Shown here one piece after another: positions 14,301-25,166 of a stretch of 64,000 nucleotides of DNA. Every line of letters begins with the position of its first letter. Within the stretch, counting starts at the first letter, position 1. Both the position numbers and the translations under genes were made by a program. The stretch is from the NCBI GenBank assembly GCA_963693315.1, contig OY856186.1, forward strand, positions 79,117,040-79,181,039, written 5' to 3'. The notes beneath the pieces were generated by a model. It did not search any database. It was not told the origin of the DNA and worked only from the letters and a program-made list of their open reading frames with translations. Origin of the DNA: Diogma glabrata (taxonomy: Eukaryota > Arthropoda > Insecta > Diptera > Cylindrotomidae).

Positions 14301-15252
14301 CCGACGCGTCAAAGACGACGCGTAGCTTTGTGGTTGAGCTGCTTGGTTTGAGCACCGCATGGTGCGGAAGATAATATGATGATTGATTGAATGTGTCCTG
14401 AGTTTCGTCAACATTTTTCATGTGCCCTAAATTTATATAATCTGCCATGAATTCAGTGTATAGATTTTTGAAATTTGGATCTTGAACGAATTTTCTTGCC
14501 AAATATTGGAAACGTTTGAGAGCTTGTTGTTTTGACACCCCCAGTTGATTAACGTTTTCTTTAAATGGTAAGGAGACTATGTATCGCCCTTTATCATTTC
14601 TTTGATGTGTTTGAATGAAATGTGTTTCGCAGATTTGTTCTTCACTTGAAAGGAATTTTATATTTGGTGTTGATTCGATTTCCCAAAACCTTTTTAATGA
14701 TTGGTTTAAATTATCATCATTTTTATTTGTATCTGATAGATTAACCATGGTTTGAGAACATTCTTCTTCCAATTTGCCATTGATTATCCAGCCTAATAGC
14801 GAATCTTGGATAACCGGTAAATTTTTATGAAGTTGCAAACGATTTGATGATAAAATTTGAAGAAATACCTCAGCCCCTAATAAAATATCGACAGGACGAG
14901 ATATATAAAATTGTGGATCTGCTAGTTTTATATGTTGTGGAATGGACCATGCAGAAATATTTATATTATTTTGAGGTAATGAACTTGATATTGTTGGAAC
15001 TAGTAGGAATTCTAAATTTTCGAAATAACTAGATATCCTTGATTTAATAGTCGTTGTTATTTGTTGATTAATATTTGTTTTGATTTGATTAATTCCAGAA
15101 ATAGGAATATTTATATTTTGTGTTTGTAATTTTAATTTTTTGGCACAATCAACTGTTACAAAATTGGATTGACTACCTGAATCCAGGAGCGCGCGACATT
15201 CTACAAAGTTATTATATTTATCTTTGATTAGAACTATAGCGGTCGATAATAG
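11383..15252 (-). pseudogene. pol: BEL/Pao Pol: protease, RT, RNase H, integrase
   Basis: Open for 1289 codons from just inside the insert at 15252 down to 11383. In order: aspartic protease with LLDSGSQSNF near 15185; reverse transcriptase with FTTDISKMY near 14185 and YIDD near 13955; RNase H with GFADASEKAYG near 13420 and LWSDST near 13200; integrase zinc finger (H..H..CLRC) near 12490-12380; and integrase core Asp in GIDFCGP, Asp in WSDNGENF and Glu in GGLWESAI near 11930. The C-terminal ..VRVAEVKTKNG.. tail is typical of BEL Pol. All catalytic residues are visible, so the enzyme half is intact. The upstream frame is severed from Gag by the foldback insert, so the polyprotein cannot be made as is. 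Confidence 0.93.
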
Positions 15253-15608
15253 TTATTTGTTTAACTAGGCAGCAAAGTAGTAGATTGACTGCCGCGCTGA
15301 TAGTTCATAGCCGAGCGAGCGAGGCTAGGAATTCAGCCAAGGCAGTCAATCTACCTTGCTGCCGAGTTGAACATATAATTTTTTCTTCGATTAATTACAA
15401 TGATATGTAATTTAATAATTATTACTTTAAAAATAAAGCAAAATTTTGAAAATGAAAAAAAAAATCGATTAAAAAAATTTTTTTTTAATCGCAATATCTG
15501 TTTATTTCTATGAAGTCTAATTATTTTGCTGCCTAGGCAGCAAAGTAATTGCTTTGCTGCCTAGACAGGAAAAGTGCCACTTTGCTGACTGAAATAAGTC
15601 TGCAAAAT
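15250..15608. mobile_element. Foldback-like insert in the BEL protease region
   Basis: About 360 bp not belonging to BEL. A long imperfect hairpin pairs CTAGGCAGCAAAGTAG / GATTGACTGCC (about 15263-15291) with GGCAGTCAATC / TACCTTGCTGCC (about 15339-15362). A second palindromic cluster, TTGCTGCCTAGGCAGCAAAG, sits at about 15532-15551, with more TTGCTGCCTAG words following. Edges are approximate because terminal repeats and target duplication are not clean. It introduces stops and separates the Gag part from Pol. Confidence 0.75.
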
Positions 15609-15609
15609 T

Positions 15610-15994
15610 TATATTTGCTGTCTATCGGAGAAAAAATGATTTGTTTATTTATATAATTTGTTTGAAGTGAACAGGTAACAGAAGAACTTGGAATGATTGT
15701 TTGATTATTGCTATTCACATTTTCATTGTGTTGATTATCAGGGATTTTTTGTTGATTAGACGATGTCTTTGATTGAGGAGGAATATTACTATTTGAAGAA
15801 TTAGTAATAGGTGATGAACTTTGTTGATAATTTGTATGATGTAATAAAGTGTTATGTCTACCACCACATAATCTACATCCTCGAGCTATGCAAGCTGGAG
15901 TTAAATGATTGTGTCTAAAACAGTTACAACATAATCGAAGCTCTTTAATTTTAGCTAAACGTTCATGTGTAGAAAGTTTTAAAAATTTGCACAT
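15610..15994 (-). pseudogene. BEL Gag-Pol linker with zinc knuckles
   Basis: Continues the Gag zinc-binding region in the -1 frame relative to the upstream Gag frame. It carries KFLKLS, then CCNCFRHNHLTPAC and CRLCGGRHNTLLHH, the Cys/His cluster found between Gag and protease in BEL/Pao polyproteins, followed by a Ser/Asn-rich linker. The frame is destroyed by the insert at 15250-15608. It overlaps the end of the Gag frame by 16 bases at the AAATTTT heptamer. Confidence 0.85.
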
Positions 15995-17118
15995 TGAAAG
16001 ATTTCATGATTGGACTTGCAGAAAAAACATGATTTATTTATGACTTGTGTTGTTCGTGATGGAGTTGTGGAATTTGAATTCACAAACGATTTTAACGATT
16101 TAGGTTTATCAGAAGGTTTAAACCTTGAATTTGAATTCTCGTTCGCTTTTGAAAAACTTTGATTATTGAAAGGTTTGTATGATTTGTTTTTATCAACAGC
16201 TTCAAGAATTCGACATGTGTTTTGAAGAAATGATTTTAATTTTTCCCATGTGGGTAATTGATTATTAATAAGTTCCTTTTCCCAATCTTTTTTGAGACTT
16301 GAATCGATTCTCCGAGTAACCATATAAACAATCATTAACTCTGATAAACCTGAAAGCTTTTGATTACACGCATTTAACGACGTTATGTGGGAAATGCAAT
16401 AATTTAATAATTTTCGAAGATCGGTAGCACTATCCTTTTGCACATATGGCAAATTACATAGGGCTTCTATATGAACTTCAACAATACATTTATTGTTATC
16501 GTACCGTTCACCTAAATCTGCCCAGGCTTTATGGTACCCAGCTGAAGTAAGTGTAATATGGCCGATGGTTTCCTTTGCATCGCCAGCAAGTTTGTTAATT
16601 AAATGAGTAAATTTGACTATATCGTCAATATGTTTGTTATTATGAATGATGGAAGTAAATGTTTGTTTAAAGGTTAACCATTCAACCAATTTCCCGTCAA
16701 AAACAGGAATTTGTATGTCCGGTAATTTTGGACCGATTGCTTTTTCACAATGTACGGAATCAGTTTTTGTAATTTGTTCATTGATTTGCGGCGTATGTTC
16801 AGCAATTAAACTTTCAAGTTTTGAATGTAATAAATAATAATAGTTCTCAAAGATTCCAATTTGGTTTTCAAACTCGGTAAGTTCATCTTCTGGTAAAAGT
16901 GAGAGAAGTTCATCTGATAATATACCATATTCGGTATATAACTTTTTTAAATTTGCAAGTCGTGACGTTAATTCATTTATGGAGTTTTGTTCGATATCAA
17001 ATGTTTCCATAAATTTGTCGATGACAGCAAATTTTGAATTGATAACACGTATTTTTCGATTTGAATGCTCAATTGCCTTATTAGTCTTATCGACATCTTT
17101 ATTACCTCTGCCGGTCAT
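15979..17118 (-). CDS. gag: BEL/Pao Gag (DUF1759-type)
   Basis: 379 codons from ATG 17118. Residues 1-125 are charged and probably coiled coil. Residues 130-250 hold LPDIQIPVFDGKLVEW..F..F..I.HNN, the DUF1759 Gag core of BEL/Pao elements, which builds the particle that packages element RNA. The C-terminus reaches the first zinc knuckle, CFFCKSNHEIFQC, and then stops in the middle of the conserved knuckle-FLKLS stretch. That stretch continues in the -1 frame. The stop codon follows directly on A AAT TTT, a canonical -1 slippery heptamer (15982-15988), so either programmed frameshifting or a one-base indel is possible. Relatives usually have one continuous frame, which favours an indel. Confidence 0.88.
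   Translation of the reverse strand: MTGRGNKDVDKTNKAIEHSNRKIRVINSKFAVIDKFMETFDIEQNSINELTSRLANLKKLYTEYGILSDELLSLLPEDELTEFENQIGIFENYYYLLHSKLESLIAEHTPQINEQITKTDSVHCEKAIGPKLPDIQIPVFDGKLVEWLTFKQTFTSIIHNNKHIDDIVKFTHLINKLAGDAKETIGHITLTSAGYHKAWADLGERYDNNKCIVEVHIEALCNLPYVQKDSATDLRKLLNYCISHITSLNACNQKLSGLSELMIVYMVTRRIDSSLKKDWEKELINNQLPTWEKLKSFLQNTCRILEAVDKNKSYKPFNNQSFSKANENSNSRFKPSDKPKSLKSFVNSNSTTPSRTTQVINKSCFFCKSNHEIFQCANF
15982..15988 (-). promoter_or_regulatory. Candidate -1 frameshift heptamer (BEL)
   Basis: On the minus strand AAATTTT is in phase as A AAT TTT, immediately before the Gag stop TAA. A -1 slip there joins Gag to the zinc-knuckle frame. I see no strong downstream stem, so this is weaker than the sites in the two Gypsy-type elements. 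Confidence 0.4.
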
Positions 17119-17709
17119 ATTATATATTTGATGTTGATAAACTTATGATAAAAAATATAATAATTCAGAATATTGAAATAAAATAATTTTGCATGTAATT
17201 AAATTTTTAATAAATTTTAAATTAAACTAATTTTACTAATAATTCTTCATTTCAATGAAATCAAGTTTTGTTTTAAGAAAAATATCAACCATGTACCTGT
17301 ATATATTAAAATTATTCCGTCCTAATTGTGTTACAGATGTTTCGAATATCGAAAAGGAAATATTTGGTTGTTGTCTATGATGTGTTAAAATGTTCCGAAT
17401 ATTTTTATGTAAATATTTCTTTTTTAAATTCTTGATAATTGAATTATATCTGGTAATATTTGTGATGATGATCTGCGCAATCGTGATAAATGCAACGTAA
17501 AAACGATTGCCGAAAGCAAATTGATGATGTAATATATTTTTTTTTTCGATGTTGCAGCACAATATGGAGTCGTATGATGAATACAAATTAAATATAAATT
17601 TTTACACCAATTTAACGAAAAGCAAATTAATCACTTTTATTTTCATGCTTTATTTAAAGTTACCAAACATATTTTAAAACATATTTCGTATTTAACAAAG
17701 GAAATATTT
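17119..17709. other. BEL 5' untranslated leader
   Basis: AT-rich sequence between the primer binding site and the Gag start. A 116-codon minus-strand frame at 17236-17586 has no recognisable similarity and is probably chance. Confidence 0.6.
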
Positions 17710-17724
17710 GGCTCGATTGGACCA
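17710..17724 (-). promoter_or_regulatory. Candidate BEL primer binding site
   Basis: The minus strand reads TGGTCCAATCGAGCC three bases inside the 5' LTR. It would pair with a tRNA 3' end carrying CCA and is close to, but not identical with, the tRNA-Tyr 3' end. Confidence 0.45.
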
Positions 17725-17727
17725 AAA

Positions 17728-18074
17728 TGGCTGCGACGATGAGCGGACTGTAACCCCTTTTTTTTTGTTTTTTATTAATTAAAACACAACTCCTTTGAAT
17801 TTCATTTTATTATTATTTTTTCTTTTAAAACATATACACTTAAACTATATACACGTTTTTGAACATTTTTATTAGATATATCTAAGTAAATTGTAATTTA
17901 AGTGATTTAAGAAGAAGTGCCTTCTTCTAGTTTAACTTGGCAACTAACTTTTTTTTTCGTTGTTTTTTCATACATAAACACAAAAAGTAATAGACATGTT
18001 AAAGTACTAGAGTATGAAATATGAATGTAGTTAAATTCAAACAAATTATTAATTTTCAAAGTAGATTCTAAACA
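17728..18074 (-). repeat. BEL 5' LTR
   Basis: 347 bp, with one visible substitution against 10745-11091. It should carry the element promoter. Ends are TG/CA and it abuts ATAAT. Confidence 0.95.
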
Positions 18075-18084
18075 ATAATAAAGA

Positions 18085-18270
18085 GCTTATTGGCCACAAT
18101 GTGTGATTAGACCAAGATAAGGTTTTGTCAATAAACAATCCGAAGTTCTTAACAACGTTAGAGGAACCTACACCAATATTTCCCACCAAAACTTTAGAAA
18201 AACTAACATATCGTGATTTGGCGCTTTTAATGATAATTGCTTAGTTTTTTGATTCATTAATTTCCAATTA
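18085..18270 (-). pseudogene. LINE reverse transcriptase scrap
   Basis: Minus-strand translation gives ..KSAKSRYVSF.. then NVVKNFGLFIDKTLSWSNH, the segment after the palm domain of CR1/Jockey-like reverse transcriptases (consensus V.DLGV.ID..LSW..H). It may be a displaced downstream part of the fragment at 20880-21400. Heavily decayed. Confidence 0.6.
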
Positions 18271-18329
18271 TTATCATTTCACCTATAAGCAAATAACTTT
18301 TTATAGAAAAAATAGGAATTCTGATCTGG

Positions 18330-19985
18330 AAATCTCTTAATATACCAATTTTATGGGAAAAAATGTTCAAAAAACTATAATAATGTTCCAAAAACTATTA
18401 TAAAATCAAAAATTTTAATTTTTTCAAAATTTTAAAAATATTGCAAAAATTCATAATTCAAACAAACTTCTTTCAAAATTCTAAAAATATTCCTAAAATT
18501 CTTAAAAAATCAAAAATTAAATCTTTTTTCAAAAGTCTAAAAATATTGCAAAATTTCTTAATTTACAAATTCAAAAATTCGGACTTTTACAAAAATTCTA
18601 AAAATATTGAAAAAATCATAACAAAATCAAAAATGCAAACTTTGTTCAAAATGCCAAAAATATTCAAAAAATTATAATAAAATCAAAAATTGAAACATTT
18701 ATCAAAATTCTAAAAATATTTCAAAAATTATAACAAAATCAAAAATTGAAACTTTTTCCAAATCATAAATTCAAAATTCAAAAAACTTTTTTCAAAATTC
18801 TAAAAATATCGCAAAAGTTATAGCATCTTCAAGTCCTTTATTTGTCCATGTATGGAATACTACTGTCATGTTTGGGGAGGTGCTTGTCAGTCAACAATAA
18901 AATGTCTAGACTCTGTACAGAGAAAAGCAATACGGTTGATTGGTAATACCGAACTAACGGACAAGCTTGATTCACTCCAGCTCAGAAGAAATGTGGCTGA
19001 ATTGTCAATCTACTATAAATATAACTTTAGCGAATCCTCCTCTAAGGAAATTCAAAATATCCTTCCATCGTGTACGCAGTATAATCGACAAACAAGAGGT
19101 GCCGAGTCATCCCATCCGTTTGTTGTACAAATACCTCGTTGTAGAACTGTGTCCATCCAGAACGACTATTTTAATAGAGTGGCCAAATTGTGGAACTCAA
19201 TGCCCTCCTCTGTATCTCCCGAGAATTTTCCCCTCAGGCATTTAAAGAAAATGTCCATCGTCATTTAAAACAATTAGTATAGTTATTCCTATATCCTCAT
19301 TCCTTCCTTTATAGTTGACATGGTATCTTCGGATATTCAACGAGTCTGAATAATAAATATTTTATATATAGTGTGCTAAACATGTCTATCTAATTAATAA
19401 AAAACAAAATCAAAAATACAAACTTTATTCAAAATTCCAAAAATATTCCAAAAATTATAATAAAATCAAAAATTTTGTACTTTTTCAAAACTCTAAAATT
19501 ATTCTGAAAATTCTTACCAAATCAAAAATACAAACTTTTTTCTAAATTCCAAAAATATTTCAAAAATCATAACAAAATCAAAAATTTCCATGTGCAATTT
19601 CATGTTCGATAACATTTCATGTCAAACAAATTATTAATTTCATTTTTTTCGTAACAAATGAGTAAAAATAACATGAAAATCATTCTTTTGACACACTTCA
19701 CAACATTTTTTTGACAAACTTATAATGCAATGAGTTTTTGGTCTCACATACCAATACTGACCATCAAGATTTCTTCAAATTCAATATTCCTATTCGTAAT
19801 CACTTAATGAACGTTTTTAAGCAAAAAATATGCAAATTTCCTTGTTTTGACACTTTTCCAGGACAGCTATCGAACGCATCGTCCTTTCGGCTCTTACCAT
19901 TGAGTACACCTATTTTTAGAAACAAGTTTTTTTTAAATCCCTCCAGCCGTTCTCTAAATTTCGTCGGTTGTAACGGCCGGCTGAG
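18330..19985 (-). repeat. Minisatellite-bearing dispersed repeat, copy 2 (inverted, interrupted)
   Basis: Reverse complement of 5925-7050: minisatellite of CAAAATTCTAAAAATATT monomers at 18360-18830 and 19390-19600, then the unique head at 19690-19985 (including ATTTCGTCGGTTGTAACGGC). The minisatellite is split by a LINE fragment at about 18835-19385. Confidence 0.75.
18852..19268 (+). pseudogene. LINE reverse transcriptase C-terminus
   Basis: 139-codon frame. It begins with a CxHxWGGA-type segment (YYCHVWGGACQ), then LDSVQRKAIRLIG, LQLRRNVAELS and a final RVAKLWNSMPSSVSP. This is the usual C-terminal tail of CR1/RTE-like LINE reverse transcriptases. It is 5'-truncated, with no endonuclease or palm domain. 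It sits inside minisatellite DNA on both sides, as expected of an insertion, and its 3' end reaches a TATATATAG-rich tail near 19365. It cannot be functional. Confidence 0.8.
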
Positions 19986-20464
19986 CCGAACTCATATTCT
20001 GGGATATTGATATTCTTTTCTCATATTGAAACCAACAGTATCATATCTTCACTAATATTGTCCGGGTACAATAATGTTAACAAATATTGTTCTTCCATTA
20101 TATTGAAGACCAACTAATGTCAATCCTATTTCTTTCTTTCAAAACAAACAATCAAATTCAATCCAACATTCGCCCCACCGCAGCCTATCATTGTGAATAT
20201 AGCTGTTTGCACAATGCACACGTTCAACTTGATATTTCCTTTCGTATTCCAAAACGACATCTTCATTATCATAATGTTATGAGGTAGCTAATACCAAACG
20301 AAAATTATCCCCCAATGCCATGGAATACAGCCACGAATAATAACAAACATATTAATTTCCGAATCCATATCATATTAGAAGTATCTACAAATAATAATAC
20401 AGCCATTTTTGTTTATAGGGGTGACAAAAAACTTCGTTCTTTTTTTCCATAATTATTTGCTATA
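19986..20464. other. AT-rich spacer, nothing recognised
   Basis: Short frames at 19738-20010 and 20087-20287 show no family resemblance. Confidence 0.4.
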
Positions 20465-20548
20465 TCTGTATATATTTTTAGTATCACAAAATTACAAAAA
20501 CTTTCATCTGTATAAATTTTTAGTATCACAAAATTACAAAAACTTTCA
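20465..20548. repeat. 42-bp tandem duplication
   Basis: ATCTGTATA.ATTTTTAGTATCACAAAATTACAAAAACTTTC occurs twice in direct succession with about one mismatch. Confidence 0.9.
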
Positions 20549-20879
20549 TTTAAAATTATGATCGAGTATCAATAGTAAGATTCTCATTCTCTTGTTTCTT
20601 GCGCATAAATTAAAAATTCATCTCATCTCAATAAAAAATATCTCTACATCTACAGACAATAGTTCTACCTCATATAAATTTGAACAACCGTATTATATTT
20701 ACATGTAATATTATGACTAAGCCTTACAAAAAAAAATGTTAATTATTTATGTAGACAAAAACATGTATTATTAATTGACTTTGTGTGACGCAACAAAGTA
20801 ATTAACAAAAAAAAATTGTTTTATGTTTGTTGAAATTTAAAAGCAAGAACTGAAATAAATTAGCAAATCATTAAAGAAT

Positions 20880-21400
20880 TTCTTTAAAAAGAGTATTCTT
20901 CTTTGAGTAAAACTCAAAATAGGTCGTCGTTATATGTTACATTGATACGCTTGATACTTCTAGAACATCGTCTTTTGGAACCATTCTATAAATTTGAAGT
21001 TCAGCAAATATATGGTATAAACTAATTACTTCAAGCAAGTCGTTTATATACATTAAAATAATAAAGAATCAAGACCGGAACCTTGAGGACTCATACATTC
21101 AGCCTTCAGGTTTGTATGTGTACTCTGCTTACAACCAATATAAGCCTCATGGTTTCGAAAGTTAAGACACAAATATAAAAGGATTACTGAAGAAGAACTA
21201 AACCCATATTTGTGTAACAACTTTTCCATCGAATTTATATGGAATTATCTCAATACTATCAAAATCTTTCGAAAAATCAACTAGTACTAGAATATACATT
21301 AAGCCACCATTTAAGCTTCACAATAAGTTTCAGAACTTTTTCAAACACTATGTCCTATAAATTATAGGATATATTACTTTGATGAAATTCAGAGAAATAG
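20880..21400 (-). pseudogene. LINE reverse transcriptase palm remnant
   Basis: Minus-strand frames contain LVLVDFSKDFDSIE (motif A; consensus DFSKAFDS), then PQGSG-like and YINDLL segments of motif B in CR1/Jockey-like reverse transcriptases. Stops and shifts interrupt it. Same strand as 18085-18270. Confidence 0.65.
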
Positions 21401-21714
21401 CTGTCGATCTAACAGAGTAAGATGAGACACAGTACAATGCTGTAGAATAGTATTACAATCAACGTTCTGAAAAGTCAAGTCATCTTTGGGCATTTTTTCG
21501 TGAAAAAATGCTTGTTTCGAGTTTTAAGGGTACAATTTTTAACGGTGTCTATCACCTATCACCCATAATATATTAGAATTGATTTCAGGGAAGGGTTTCA
21601 ACTTTCTAACTCAACTTCATCAATCATCACTTGAAATGAAACTGTAGAGGTTAATATATTTAAATTTAAAAAATTAATCTCTACAAACATATACGGTCAC
21701 TCAATTAACTCTTG

Positions 21715-23088
<1,374 letters not shown>

Positions 23089-23485
23089 CCTTAACCCCTT
23101 GGTTCTCAATCTTTTTGAAGTCGGGGATCACTAAACTCTAGTATATTGTTACGCGGAACATCTACAATACAGCATAAACTTTAAAATAGGGGCACGGGTT
23201 GCTAACCTTTCTGAAACCAAAAGAGCAATAAAAAACATCATAATGTTCGCAAAAACACTCCATTATTATAGAGCAAAAAGGAAACGAAATCGTGTCGTAG
23301 GAAACGAAATCGCAGCGTGTGATGGGAAACCCCCTGCTTCCATAAGTGCTCCTTTTAGAAAACGATATGTATATAAATAAAATATGTACCGATATTGATT
23401 GATTGTAATAGTATATTGTATATTAAGAGCAGAAAACACTATATTGCTGCTCGTGCATGAAAATTTCTGCTCAAAGTGTACATAC

Positions 23486-24010
23486 TATTTTTTTAACGAC
23501 TGCCGGAAAATACGATTAAAGTTGCCAAGGAGGCTTTTATTTGTTGTTTAAAAAACGTATCGGACGTCAAGTTAAAATTTAAAATTTATACAGAGCTTAA
23601 GTATATCTATTTTTAAATAAAAATAATTTAAAATGATCAGTACTGATCAAAGTGATATCAAAGAAGCAGCCAACAGTTTAACTTTAGATCTGTTGCCTGA
23701 AAAATCTAAAGTACGGTATGAAAAAGCTTGCTTATTATTTATCAATTGGTGTAAGAACAAAAAAACAGGAAATTTTTATTCAGAAGATGTGTTTTTGGCA
23801 TATTTTGGTTATCGCAGACAAAAAAGTCTTCAACAATGTGGTCAAATTATTTGTTAAAATCAACATTCATCGTTAAAGAAAATTTGGGTTTTTACTTTCC
23901 GCTTAAGAGCAGAAAAAATAAAAAAATGCTTGCTAAACAGTAAAAGCCAACTTTCTCTTTTAACCTGATATATAGAAAACATTATTTTCTATGACAGTCG
24001 TTAAAAAATA
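23486..24010 (+). mobile_element. Nested inverted-repeat insert carrying a recombinase-like fragment
   Basis: About 525 bp with inverted ends TATTTTTTTAACGACTG (23486-23502) and its complement at 23995-24010. It lies inside hAT copy A; the second hAT copy lacks it. Target duplication is unclear in the TA-rich flank. It contains the coding fragment at 23633-23910. Confidence 0.6.
23633..23910 (+). pseudogene. N-terminal fragment of a tyrosine-recombinase-like (Crypton-type) insect protein
   Basis: The first 60 codons (LLPEKSKVRYEKACLLFINW, ..YSEDVFLAYF) resemble the N-terminal SAM-like region of insect proteins related to Crypton tyrosine recombinases. The frame then shifts. In another frame SSTMWSNYLLKSTFIVKENL follows, as expected for the next conserved block (STLWS.Y..LKS). 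Only the DNA-binding N-terminus is present; the catalytic domain is absent. Assignment is from memory of the family pattern and needs a profile search. Confidence 0.45.
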
Positions 24011-24029
24011 TATTTATTGAAAGCATAAT

Positions 24030-24480
24030 TAAAATTACAATACTTTTAAAACAATCTCAAACTTAAGCTTGACAATCTTTACAGATCTCAGCGATTTTGG
24101 GACGAATAAATGATAACATCACACGCATTTCTTCTAAATTTCCTAGTACCTCGCGTTTGTTTTTATACTACCCATAGTTGAAAAACCTGCTTCGCAAAGT
24201 TATGACGTGGAAAATAACAATAATATGTTCAAGGATTTTTTGCTTATACTCGGGTATTCATTTTTAACAGAGATCCAAAAATTTTTAGGAGTGTTTTCAT
24301 GGAACTGTAATTTTAATCCACAATCTGAAGAAAGCGACGTCAATTCTTCTTCTTCATTTAAAATAAGACTAGAAAATTCGAAAGAAATAAAGGGGTTTCT
24401 TATCCAATCACATTGTTCATATTGTGTGAAACAAAAACTTCATACATTTTTTATTTGTTTATGTGTAAAAGAGAATTTTA
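24030..24480 (-). pseudogene. hAT transposase C-terminal dimerisation domain
   Basis: Minus-strand reading gives FHENTPKNFWISVKNEYPSI, then LLLFSTS-x-LCEAGFSTM, then a stretch with IKT.AR and a PKS..I tail. This is the hAT C-terminal dimerisation region of ZBED5/SCAND3-like transposases (consensus LPFSTTYLCEAGFS). Stops interrupt it. The RNase H-like core upstream is missing, so no active protein is possible. A shorter version of the same region is at about 63430-63640. Confidence 0.8.
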
Positions 24481-24922
24481 ATAACTGCAATAATATTTTA
24501 TGTTTCCAAGCAGTAATTTTAGCCCGAAATATATTTTTTATTCGCCTACATTTTAAAGTGGTACTTTATTACTGTGATTTGAGGCCGTAAAGTGTCACTT
24601 TTTAACCATATATGTTGTTGTCATAGTTACGTCCAAAAAGTAAAAAACATTTGTATTTGTTTAAATTCTATAAAAAATAGAAATTTTTATCAAAGCAACC
24701 TTTAAATTCAAAATCTCACAATCCAATTAAAATTATTGTTATTATTTTGTTGTCATAGTTATACAATTATTTTGAACATAATAACAAATATTTGGTCAAA
24801 GGTTACTTGTTCAACATATTTTCATTTCAAAATTTATGCAAAATGATAGCTTGATTTAGAATAACCAATTTTTGTTTTTAAATATTTTGCTAGCGGCGAA
24901 TAAAAAATAGTATATGACGCAC

Positions 24923-25019
24923 GGACGTAAGCTATTTTGGACCTAATGTGGGTGCAAATCTCGGCTTTCGCCTCTATTTGCAAACTCCACATACGTCCAA
25001 AATCTTTAGCTTTACGTCC
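24923..25019. repeat. 97-bp hairpin
   Basis: GGACGTAAGCTATTTTGGAC..ATGTGG pairs with CCACATACGTCCAAAAT..AGCTTTACGTCC. It lies within a stretch present in hAT copy A but not copy B, so it probably belongs to a small inserted MITE. Confidence 0.75.
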
Positions 25020-25166
25020 TAGTAATTTTACATTGAATTGATTTCTATTTTCAAACAATTTTTAATTGAATTGATTGTACATTTGATTTTTTTGCGAAAC
25101 ACTTGAGAGTGCTTCGCGGAACACTAGTGTTACGCGAAACACGCTTTGAGAACCACGGCCTTACCC

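Larger units (their letters stand above)
10745..18074 (-). mobile_element. Full-length BEL/Pao LTR retrotransposon
   Basis: A 7330-bp element read on the minus strand. The two LTRs are 347 bp each (10745-11091 and 17728-18074), begin TGGCTGCGACG and end TCTAAACA, and are flanked by the 5-bp target duplication ATAAT (10740-10744 and 18075-18079). I saw one difference between the LTRs, so insertion is recent. The internal order is Gag, protease, reverse transcriptase, RNase H, integrase. It is disabled by an insert at about 15250-15608, which breaks the frame just before the protease. Confidence 0.95.
23097..25158 (-). mobile_element. hAT element remnant A
   Basis: The ends are CCTTGGTTCTCAA at 23097 and the inverse TTGAGAACCACGG at 25146-25158, typical of hAT elements. 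They are flanked by 8-bp duplications CCTTAACC (23089-23096) and CCTTACCC (25159-25166), with one mismatch. It interrupts the RTE-like LINE, whose reading resumes on the far side. It shares both subterminal regions with the copy at 62026-63876. Only the transposase C-terminus remains, on the minus strand. Confidence 0.88.

Noticed and set aside
11420..14374. Several plus-strand open frames of 75-100 codons within the BEL element
   Set aside because: Antisense shadows of the long Pol frame; no independent similarity.
18441..18677. 78-codon frame rich in K, N, F and I
   Set aside because: Translation of the AT-rich minisatellite.
24207..24590. 127-codon plus-strand frame in hAT copy A
   Set aside because: Antisense shadow of the hAT dimerisation domain, which is on the minus strand.
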